From positions 30,963 through 94,962 of the forward strand of contig JBKHDA010000001.1 in NCBI GenBank assembly GCA_046541575.1: DNA of 64,000 nt, written 5' to 3'. The notes beneath the pieces are model-generated. The model was not told where the DNA came from and made no database searches. It saw only the letters and a list, made by a program, of their open reading frames with translations. Both the position numbers and the translations under genes were made by a program. Below are positions 8,806-15,768 of this stretch, piece after piece. The stretch comes from Halanaerobium sp046541575. GTDB taxonomy: Bacteria; Bacillota; Halanaerobiia; Halanaerobiales; Halanaerobiaceae. How positions within the stretch are numbered: position 1 is the stretch's first letter; each line of letters opens with the position of its first letter.

Positions 8806-9189
8806 ATGCAAAAATATGATTTTGTTCATTCCTGTATTCGAGTAATGAATTTAGAAAAATCAGTTGAATTTTACAAAGATGCTTTAAATCTGAAAGAAAG
8901 CAGACGCAGAGATTTTCCAGAAGCTGAGTTTACTTTAGTTTATTTAACAGATCAGAATGAAAATTTTGAGCTGGAATTAACTTATAATTATGATCAGGAA
9001 GAACCTTATATAATTGGTAATGGTTACAGCCACATTGCAGTGGTTGTTGATGATTTAGAAAAATCTTATCAGCGCCACAAAGAAGCCGGCTATGAAGTGG
9101 GAGATTTAAAAAGTTTGAGTGAAGGATCTTCAGGTTATTACTTTATTACAGATCCTGATGGCTATAGAACTGAAGTTATAGCGAGATAA
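8806..9189 (+). CDS. VOC-family glyoxalase I-like protein (lactoylglutathione lyase type)
   Basis: A 127-residue protein of two beta-alpha-beta-beta-beta halves. The four expected metal ligands are visible: His in HSCIRVMNLEKS, Glu in FELELTYN, His in YSHIAVVVDDLEKS and Glu in GYRTEVIA. Glyoxalase I isomerises the methylglyoxal-thiol adduct; the thiol used here is unknown. ATG 8806 is preferred over GTG 8797 because GGAG at 8791 is too close to the GTG. It trails the pyr operon, and a methylglyoxal synthase domain occurs at 30010, which makes methylglyoxal detoxification plausible. Confidence 0.85.
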   Translation: MQKYDFVHSCIRVMNLEKSVEFYKDALNLKESRRRDFPEAEFTLVYLTDQNENFELELTYNYDQEEPYIIGNGYSHIAVVVDDLEKSYQRHKEAGYEVGDLKSLSEGSSGYYFITDPDGYRTEVIAR

Positions 9190-9191
9190 CA

Positions 9192-9218
9192 GGGTACCGG
9201 TCACTTGTAAAAAAATTG
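9192..9218. repeat. solo arm of the GGTACC hairpin family
   Basis: The sequence from 9192 reads GGTACCGGTCACTTGTAAAA, which differs from the left arm of the 61314 hairpin (GGTACCGGGTACTTGTAAAA) at two positions. No complementary arm follows, so it looks like a half copy or decayed element. Confidence 0.55.
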
Positions 9219-9247
9219 GAATTCAAAATCAAAAAAATAATCCATAA

Positions 9248-9291
9248 AAAAAGCTCAACTTCTGGCAGCAGAGCCAGTGGTTGAGCTTTTT
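9248..9291 (+). terminator. intrinsic terminator closing the pyr-glyoxalase operon
   Basis: AAAAAGCTCAAC (9248-9259) pairs with GTTGAGCTTTTT (9280-9291), with an inner CTGGC/GCCAG stem, and the right arm ends in a T run. Confidence 0.85.
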
Positions 9292-9422
9292 GTAGTTTAA
9301 GCCCAAAATAAGATTTATTTCTACTTGGTTTAAAAGAAATTTACATATATTTAATAATATATTAATACTTCTGTGACATATAACATTTATAATAATAATT
9401 AAATAAGAAAAGGAGTGTTAAA

Positions 9423-10175
9423 ATGGAAAAAATAGAAACAGATTTACACACACATACTGTTGCAAGCGGTCATGGCTATTCCACAATTGATGAAATGGCA
9501 GGAGGAGCTTTTAAAAAAGGTATAAAATTAATTGCATTAACAGATCATGGGCCAAAAATGCCGGGTGGATCAGATATCTATTATTTTAGCAATTTATCTG
9601 TTGTACCTGATTTATTGCATGGTGTTAGAATCATTAAAGGTGTAGAGGCTAATATATTGGATGATGGAAAATTAGATTTATCAGATAAAATACTTAATTG
9701 TTTAGATTTTGTTTCAGCTGGTATTCATAGTTTGACAGGACATAATTTACACAGCAAAAAGGATTATACAAGTGCTATGATTAAAGTAATGAAAAATCAA
9801 TTCCTTGACATGATTACTCATCCTATACAAAAAGAATATCCAATACATTTAGAAAAAGTTGCTAAAGTTGCAGCAGAAAATAATGTTATTTTAGAGTTGA
9901 ATTCTAGTTCTTATAATCCTAAAAAAGGTTATATAAGGGGAGTTAAAAGAGATTCACTTAAACTATTAGAATTAGCAAATAAGTATAAATTGAAGCTTGC
10001 TATTAATAGTGATGCTCATTTTTATAGCGAAATTGGAGATTTTTCTAATTTAGATTTTATTTTTAATAATAATAATTTCAATAGAAAACTGATAGTCAAT
10101 CGTAGTTTAGATAGTATAACAAACTATCTTAAAAGAAGAGATAAAGAGATTTCTAGACTTAAAAAAACTATTTAA
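9423..10175 (+). CDS. PHP-domain phosphatase (YcdX-like)
   Basis: A 250-residue PHP-superfamily protein. Metal-binding motifs appear in the canonical order: DLHTHTVASGHGYST at the N terminus, LTDHGPKMPGG, GVEANI, a His near HSL, THPIQ and NSDAHF near the C terminus. The TDHGP-MPG pairing is typical of the YcdX-type putative phosphatases, which use a trinuclear metal site. The start follows AAGGAG. It is monocistronic, flanked by terminators; the substrate is not known from context. Confidence 0.85.
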   Translation: MEKIETDLHTHTVASGHGYSTIDEMAGGAFKKGIKLIALTDHGPKMPGGSDIYYFSNLSVVPDLLHGVRIIKGVEANILDDGKLDLSDKILNCLDFVSAGIHSLTGHNLHSKKDYTSAMIKVMKNQFLDMITHPIQKEYPIHLEKVAKVAAENNVILELNSSSYNPKKGYIRGVKRDSLKLLELANKYKLKLAINSDAHFYSEIGDFSNLDFIFNNNNFNRKLIVNRSLDSITNYLKRRDKEISRLKKTI

Positions 10176-10269
10176 GTTTCTATAAATTTAGATTATAATA
10201 TAAAACTATTTTTAAAAAATATTGATTAAAATAATAATTTTTTAAAATATAATAATAAAATAGCTTACG

Positions 10270-10292
10270 ACTTCCGATAAGGGAGTTTTTTT
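10270..10292 (+). terminator. intrinsic terminator after the PHP gene
   Basis: ACTTCC (10270-10275) pairs with GGGAGT (10281-10286, one G-T pair) around loop GATAA, followed by a T run to 10292. Confidence 0.7.
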
Positions 10293-10335
10293 AATTTTTA
10301 AATATACTTAAGCAAAAGATGATATTAACTTTAAT

Positions 10336-11256
10336 TTAAATTCCAAGAATAAAATCATAAAAATTTTTTTCATGCTGATTTAGCTGATAATTTTTTCTTT
10401 TGATCAGAGAATATTCAAAATCAAGCAGATTGGCATGTTCTGTTTCAATATCAACTATTTTTATAAGTTCTCTTTCCAGTTCAAGATCAATAGAACTTCT
10501 TGGAAGAAAACCAAGACTGCTGCCATTAATTATGGACTGTTTTGTTATATTTACAGAATTGCTGACAAGAGAAACATTAAGTTCATTTATTTTATAATTT
10601 ATTTCAGCTAAAAAATTATTAATTAAATTATAAGCACTAGAATCTTTTTCCCGCATAATAATTGGAATCTTTTTCAATTCTCTTTTTGTAATAAGATCCT
10701 GTTCAAATTCATTAGAAGCACATAAAACCAGGCTGTCTTCAAAAAAATCATATTTATCTATATATGGACACTGCTCACAATTCTTTTCAAAAAACAGATG
10801 GTCACAGTTTTCCATTCCAGCCAGAATCCCAAGGTTATAGTCATGTTTTAAAACTTTATTTAAAACTTCAGAAGAATTAAAGGTATCAATTTTTACCCGC
10901 AGTTCATTATAATTTTCTTCAAATTTATGTATTTTTGATGCAAAATAAAAAGAACCAAAATTCTGACAGGATGCAATAACTAAATGTTTGTTTTTATTTT
11001 TAATCATTTCAATTTCATTAAATAAATTTTCTTCTAGATGTAGGATAGTTTCTGCATAATCAAAAACTTTCTCGCCTATCTCTGTTAAAACAACTCCTTT
11101 ATTTGATCTTTGGAGTAGAGGCATCGAAAAACTCTCTTCTAACTTCTGCAGCTGTTTACTTAAACCTGGCTGAGTAATATGAAGAGTTTTACTTGCTTTA
11201 GAAATACTTTTACATCTGGCAGTATAATAAAATGATTTTAGATATTCTATCTTCAC
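10336..11256 (-). CDS. LysR-family regulator with a cysteine cluster, probable sulfur-responsive
   Basis: A 306-residue LysR-type regulator: winged helix-turn-helix at residues 1-60 (KASKTLHITQPGLSKQLQKL) and a two-lobe effector domain. The effector domain is unusual in carrying Cys97 at the start of lobe I and a C-x8-C-x2-C set (Cys151, Cys160, Cys163), plus Cys179. The start is GTG 11256, after AGGAGGT. It is divergent from a thiosulfate/sulfur transporter and a CoA-disulfide reductase-rhodanese, with likely LysR half-sites between. I infer it responds to sulfur compounds or thiol redox state; the sequence does not prove the effector. Confidence 0.88.
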   Translation of the reverse strand: MKIEYLKSFYYTARCKSISKASKTLHITQPGLSKQLQKLEESFSMPLLQRSNKGVVLTEIGEKVFDYAETILHLEENLFNEIEMIKNKNKHLVIASCQNFGSFYFASKIHKFEENYNELRVKIDTFNSSEVLNKVLKHDYNLGILAGMENCDHLFFEKNCEQCPYIDKYDFFEDSLVLCASNEFEQDLITKRELKKIPIIMREKDSSAYNLINNFLAEINYKINELNVSLVSNSVNITKQSIINGSSLGFLPRSSIDLELERELIKIVDIETEHANLLDFEYSLIKRKNYQLNQHEKNFYDFILGI

Positions 11257-11291
11257 TAAAAGACCTCCTTTTTAAATCGTAGATTCTGCAT

Positions 11292-11317
11292 ATAACTATC
11301 TGTTATCATATATAACA
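11292..11317. promoter_or_regulatory. tandem LysR-type operator half-sites
   Basis: ATAAC (11292-11296), GTTAT (11302-11306) and ATAAC (11312-11316) alternate in orientation every 10 bases. The last two form TGTTAT-N5-ATAACA (11301-11317), a dyad with the T-N11-A form of LysR boxes. The site lies 36 bases upstream of the regulator start, in the divergent region. Confidence 0.55.
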
Positions 11318-11549
11318 AAGATTCATTTTTCAGGTGTTAATAACTATTATATACTACTAGGTGCAGTCAGTAAATTATTTATAAAAGTTAATTTAAGCAC
11401 AAGGGAGGTAGTTAAAATCGAGAAAGAAACTTATTTGCTTGAAGGATTATTTTATTTGAGAAAAGTAAAATAAATAATATTTTTTTAGTCAACTTAGAGA
11501 AAAAATTAACAAACAATTAAATTTTATTATAGGGGAGAGATTATTTTAA

Positions 11550-12866
11550 ATGAAGAACAATATCAAGAAAAATCAACTTTGGGCAGCACTAATTTTAATT
11601 TTTATTATGATCATAGCCGGAAATCAGCTGGCTGTAATTGATCAGGGACTTACATTATCTTTAATAACAGGCTTGTTTTTTGGTTATCTATTAACAAGAG
11701 GAAGATTTGGCTTTGCCGGGGGAGTCAAAAAAATATACATAACCGGAGAAGGAAGTTTAACAAAAGCACTTTTAGTTATGTTTGGGGTGACAATTATTGC
11801 AATGGCTGGTCTGCACTGGGGAGCAGCAGCTGATGGTGCAGTAGTCAGTTATCTGGTTGAAGGAGATTTAATGCAGATTCCTGGCTCAGCTTCGGTCAAG
11901 GTTCTAAACCTGGCTACTCTAATTGGTGGCTTTACATTCGGAATGGGAATGATGCTTGCAGGTGGCTGTGCATCAGGAACTTTAACTGATCTGGGTGAAG
12001 GAGCATTTCGTTCTGCTATTGCACTATTATTTTTTGCTATCGGTTCAGTACCAGGAGTTAGTATGCGCTATGCTTTTGATCAGTCGAGTTTAGCTGATTT
12101 TTCAACAAAAATGTATTTACCACACCATTTTGGTTATGTTGGTGCAACAGTTATTTCCTTAGTTCTGCTTCTGGGAATGTATATGATGACCAGAAAATAT
12201 GAGAGCTTCAGACGGAAAGAAAATCATTTTGAAGAAATGGAATACACTAAAGAAGATTTACCTCTAGAAGAAACTGAAGCTGATGGATTTTTCAGCTTTA
12301 AAACATATCATAAGTTTTTTATGGAAAGATGGTCATTTATGCGAGTTGGTCTGCTGCTGGCTGTAATGTTTGTATTTGTAGTAAATACAACCGGAAAATC
12401 CTGGGGTGTAACTTCAGCTTATGCAAGATGGGGAGTAGCTTTATTCGATAACCTTGGTTTTGATATGACCGGTCCAGCTTTTCAAGCTCATTATGCAACA
12501 GTTCAGCAGGGTTTAATTAATGATGGAGGGACAATCAGAAATATCGGAATAATTTTAGGCTCCAGTATTGCCTTTTTACTGGCCAGCAAATTTAAATTTG
12601 ACTTCAATTTCAATTTAAAAGATGCTGGATATTATGCTCTTGGTGGAGCTTTGATGGGCTTTGGTGCCAGAATGGCAAAAGGTTGTAATATTGGGGCACT
12701 GTATTCTGCTATAGCTAACTTTTCACTTCACGGCTGGGCTTTTTTAGTTGCTCTAAGCCTGGGTGGTATATTTGCGCTTAAAATATTTGCAGGTAAGGTA
12801 AATATAATTCCTGCCAGCAGATATGAGGAATCAGAGGAGAAAATTGCTGAAGAACTATCTGCTTAG
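11550..12866 (+). CDS. YeeE/YedE-family (TsuA-like) sulfur-compound transporter
   Basis: A 438-residue integral membrane protein made of two related halves (Sulf_transp/DUF395). Each half has the conserved cysteine motif known from the thiosulfate transporter TsuA: AGGCASGTLTDLG in the first and AKGCNIGALYS in the second. The family passes thiosulfate or related sulfur species across the cytoplasmic membrane. It is followed after 64 bases by a persulfide/CoA-disulfide reductase, and a divergent LysR gene lies upstream, so import and reduction of sulfane sulfur is the likely role. Confidence 0.88.
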   Translation: MKNNIKKNQLWAALILIFIMIIAGNQLAVIDQGLTLSLITGLFFGYLLTRGRFGFAGGVKKIYITGEGSLTKALLVMFGVTIIAMAGLHWGAAADGAVVSYLVEGDLMQIPGSASVKVLNLATLIGGFTFGMGMMLAGGCASGTLTDLGEGAFRSAIALLFFAIGSVPGVSMRYAFDQSSLADFSTKMYLPHHFGYVGATVISLVLLLGMYMMTRKYESFRRKENHFEEMEYTKEDLPLEETEADGFFSFKTYHKFFMERWSFMRVGLLLAVMFVFVVNTTGKSWGVTSAYARWGVALFDNLGFDMTGPAFQAHYATVQQGLINDGGTIRNIGIILGSSIAFLLASKFKFDFNFNLKDAGYYALGGALMGFGARMAKGCNIGALYSAIANFSLHGWAFLVALSLGGIFALKIFAGKVNIIPASRYEESEEKIAEELSA

Positions 12867-12930
12867 TTTAAAGATAATTAATTGAGATTAGAATTTATTA
12901 AAAAAAAAGAATTTACAGGAGGAATAAAAT

Positions 12931-14628
12931 ATGAGTAAAAAGATTTTAGTTGTTGGTGGAGTGGCCGGGGGAGCAGGAACAGCAGCCAGGGCAAGAAGAC
13001 TGGATGAAGATGCAGAGATCATTATGTTTGAGCGGGGGCCCCATGTTTCTTTTTCTAACTGTGCCCTGCCCTATCATTTAAGTGGAGTTGTGCAGGACTG
13101 TGATGATTTAGTTTTAATGTGTCCTTCCAAGTTTGCCGAACAGTACAATATTGATGCCAGAGTAAACAATGAAGTATTAAATATCAATAGAGAAGATAAA
13201 ACTGTTGAAGTAAAAGATTTAGAAGCTGGTGCAACATATATTGAGGATTATGATAAGCTTGTTTTATCTCCGGGAGCCAATCCAATCAAACCCGGCAGTA
13301 TTAAGGGTGTAAATAATGAAAATGTCTTTACCATCCGTAATGTAGTAGATATTGATAAATTAAATCAATATGTTGAAAAAAATAATGTTGAAAATGTTGC
13401 AGTGATTGGTGCCGGTTATATCGGTGTTGAAATTGCTGAAAACTTTATTCACTCTGATAAAAATGTAGCTTTAGTAGAAGCTATGGATCAGGTTTTACAG
13501 CCTCTGGATTTTGATATGGCTCAGATTCTGCAGAAAGAACTGCATGACAATGGGATCAATGTAGTAGTTTCTGATCCTTTAACTGAGGTGCATGATGATC
13601 ATGTTGTTTTAAAATCAGGCAAAAAAATTGATGCAGAAGCAGTTGTTTTAGCAATTGGTGTCAGTCCGGAAACAGAACTGGCAGAAAGTGCAGGACTAAA
13701 AATTGGAGAAACAGGTGGAATTGAAGTAAATCACAACTATGTAACCAGTGATCCCGATATTTATGCTGTAGGGGATGTAATTGAAGTCTATTCTAAAATA
13801 GCTCGCTGTAAAACAAGATTACCACTGGCCGGACCGGCTCAGAGACAGGCTCGTGCTGCAGCAAATCACATGTACAATATTCCGAATAAAAATAATGGAG
13901 TTATCGGTTCTTCTGTAATTAGAGCCTTTGACTATAATGCTGCAACAACTGGCTTAAATGAAAAGCAGTTAAAAGATGCAGGAATTTCTTATGATTTTGT
14001 TTATGTAATTCCAACAGACAAAGTGGGATTAATGCCAGATGCCAACCCACTTCACTTTAAATTACTATATGAAGTACCAACCGGTAAAGTACTGGGTGCT
14101 CAGGCTATCGGTAAAGGCAATGTAGATAAGAGAATTGATGTGATAGCAACAGCTATTTTAATGGATGCAACAGTAGAGGATTTGACAGAATCAGAACTGG
14201 CCTATGCTCCACTATTTTCAACTCCCAGAAATGCAGTTAACCAGGCCTCTCTGGTAGCGACTAACCTGATTAATAACCGCTTCCGTCAGATACCGGTAAC
14301 CGAGGTTAGAGAATTAGTAGAAAAAGATGCCTTTATTGTTGACGTTCGCGAAAAAGAAGAATATGAAATGGGTCATCTAACAAATTCCGTTAATATTCCT
14401 TTAAGTGAATTAAGGGAAAGAACAGATGAGATACCTGAAGACCAGCCGGTATATTTACACTGCCGCTCAGCTCAGAGAAGCTACAATGCCTGTCTTGCTT
14501 TACAGGGCAGAGGTTATGATAATGTAATTAATGTCTCAGGTTCATTCCTCGGCGTCTGCTGTTATGAGTATTTCTTAGATCAGACAACAGAGCGAGAAAA
14601 AATTGTAACAGAGTATAACTTTGAATAA
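12931..14628 (+). CDS. CoA-disulfide / persulfide reductase with C-terminal rhodanese domain
   Basis: A 565-residue fusion. Residues 1-450 are a pyridine nucleotide-disulfide oxidoreductase: FAD site VVGGVAGGAGTAARARRL, active-site Cys44 in SNCALPY, NAD site VIGAGYIGVEIAE, second FAD site YAVGDVIEV. Residues 465-555 are a rhodanese domain with Cys511 in HCRSAQRS. Such proteins (CoADR-RHD, Npsr) reduce CoA persulfide, polysulfide or CoA disulfide with NAD(P)H. With the upstream transporter it forms a sulfur-uptake and reduction unit. Two further Cys near residue 541 (GVCCYEYF) are unexplained. Start ATG after AGGAGG. Confidence 0.93.
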   Translation: MSKKILVVGGVAGGAGTAARARRLDEDAEIIMFERGPHVSFSNCALPYHLSGVVQDCDDLVLMCPSKFAEQYNIDARVNNEVLNINREDKTVEVKDLEAGATYIEDYDKLVLSPGANPIKPGSIKGVNNENVFTIRNVVDIDKLNQYVEKNNVENVAVIGAGYIGVEIAENFIHSDKNVALVEAMDQVLQPLDFDMAQILQKELHDNGINVVVSDPLTEVHDDHVVLKSGKKIDAEAVVLAIGVSPETELAESAGLKIGETGGIEVNHNYVTSDPDIYAVGDVIEVYSKIARCKTRLPLAGPAQRQARAAANHMYNIPNKNNGVIGSSVIRAFDYNAATTGLNEKQLKDAGISYDFVYVIPTDKVGLMPDANPLHFKLLYEVPTGKVLGAQAIGKGNVDKRIDVIATAILMDATVEDLTESELAYAPLFSTPRNAVNQASLVATNLINNRFRQIPVTEVRELVEKDAFIVDVREKEEYEMGHLTNSVNIPLSELRERTDEIPEDQPVYLHCRSAQRSYNACLALQGRGYDNVINVSGSFLGVCCYEYFLDQTTEREKIVTEYNFE

Positions 14629-14674
14629 AAGTTTTGCTGAAAAGATAAATTAATAAAATAATGTTTGAGAAATT

Positions 14675-14724
14675 AAAAAGTCCGTTTAACTGGAGCTTAA
14701 AATCTGCAGCTGAACGGACTTTTT
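14675..14724 (+). terminator. intrinsic terminator of the sulfur operon
   Basis: AAAAAGTCCGTT (14675-14686) pairs perfectly with AACGGACTTTTT (14713-14724); the loop contains a smaller GCAGC-type dyad. Confidence 0.85.
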
Positions 14725-14981
14725 ATTTAAGATCAGTAATATTTTAATAAATTTTATTTTATTAGATTTAATTATTTTTTTGAAGCTTATTTTTAAGCAT
14801 TTGTTTTTCATAATATCCTCATAATATCCTCATTTTTTTTACTCTCTTTAAAAACTAAAGCCAAAAATGGTAAAATTTTCTAAGTACCCGGTACCTATTT
14901 TTTTAAAATTAAGGCAGGTAAAGGTACCGATTATCTTGAATATATTATATAGAGAAAAGAGACAGAGAAAGGAAGATTTAT
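14725..14981. other. intergenic region before the DUF368 gene
   Basis: With the terminator this gap is 353 bases. It holds an 11-base tandem duplication AATATCCTCAT (14812-14822 and 14823-14833), a solo arm of the GGTACC repeat family (14870-14895), and a further GGTACCG at 14923. AAAGGAAG at 14969-14976 serves the TTG start at 14982. I see no RNA gene and no convincing promoter. Confidence 0.6.
14870..14895. repeat. solo right arm of the GGTACC hairpin family
   Basis: From 14870 the sequence resembles the right arm of the 61314-61391 hairpin: a GTAA...TTTT stretch, then AAGTACCCGGTACC (14882-14895). There is no full complementary partner, only GGTACCG at 14923-14929. Confidence 0.5.
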
Positions 14982-15752
14982 TTGCGACAAAAAAATACAT
15001 ATTTAGCTTTATTTTTAAAGTCAATCCCGATTGGTCTGGCAAATACTCTGCCCGGGGTCAGTGGGGGAACTATCGCCTTAGTTTTAAATATTTATGAAAC
15101 TTTAATTAATGCTATTAAAGATCTTAAAATCAAAAAGCTGAGCTTTATTGGTCTGGGAGCAGTGCTGGGAGTTCTTATTGGCTCGGCAGTAATCACTGAT
15201 TTTTATGCTTCTAATCCCTTAATGGTAAATTATTTTTTATTTGGACTGGTAATTACTTCAGCTCACTCGACCTACAGAAAAATTGGCAGTTTTAGTTTTT
15301 TAAAACTGCTTTTTATGCTTTTAGCATTTGCACTGGCTTTATTTTTCTCCCGCGAAATCCAGCTTGGTTTTATTAATGCTCAGGGTTTGATGCTCTTTTT
15401 CATTGCTGGTTTTTTTGGCAGTATTGCTATGATTTTACCGGGGATCAGCGGTGGGACGCTTTTAATTTTAATGGGGGTTTATCATCCAATCTTAGCTGCA
15501 GTTAATAATTTAGAAATAATAACCCTTTTAGTTTTTGGAATTGGTATGGGAGCTGGACTTTTAGTTTTTGCCTGGCTTTTTTCCTATCTGCTTAAAAAAC
15601 ATCAGGCTAAAATTATGGTAGTTTTGACCGGTTTGATTTTAGGTTCAGCAGCTGCAGTTTTTCCGGCTCGACTGGAAATTGCAGGTTTTATAGCCTTTGC
15701 TGCAGGAGCAGTTTTGATAATTATTTTAGAGATCATCGGTAAAAATACTTAA
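14982..15752 (+). CDS. DUF368 membrane protein, probable undecaprenyl-phosphate (polyprenyl-phosphate) translocase
   Basis: A 256-residue membrane protein with two inverted repeats, each containing the DUF368 signature: NTLPGVSGGTIALVL near residue 20 and ILPGISGGTLLILMG near residue 150. About eight hydrophobic segments are present. DUF368 proteins (PopT) have been shown to return undecaprenyl phosphate to the cytoplasmic face of the membrane for reuse in wall synthesis. The start is TTG 14982 after AAAGGAAG. It is followed after 16 bases by the AddB-like gene, probably in one transcript. Confidence 0.88.
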   Translation: MRQKNTYLALFLKSIPIGLANTLPGVSGGTIALVLNIYETLINAIKDLKIKKLSFIGLGAVLGVLIGSAVITDFYASNPLMVNYFLFGLVITSAHSTYRKIGSFSFLKLLFMLLAFALALFFSREIQLGFINAQGLMLFFIAGFFGSIAMILPGISGGTLLILMGVYHPILAAVNNLEIITLLVFGIGMGAGLLVFAWLFSYLLKKHQAKIMVVLTGLILGSAAAVFPARLEIAGFIAFAAGAVLIIILEIIGKNT

Positions 15753-15768
15753 ATGAGGATGAATAATT

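Noticed and set aside
14812..14833. CRISPR-like tandem repeat
   Set aside because: Only two adjacent 11-base copies, without spacers or cas genes.
14867..15097. 76-codon frame over the start of the DUF368 gene
   Set aside because: It translates the repeat arm and runs out of frame through the DUF368 coding region; no family resemblance.
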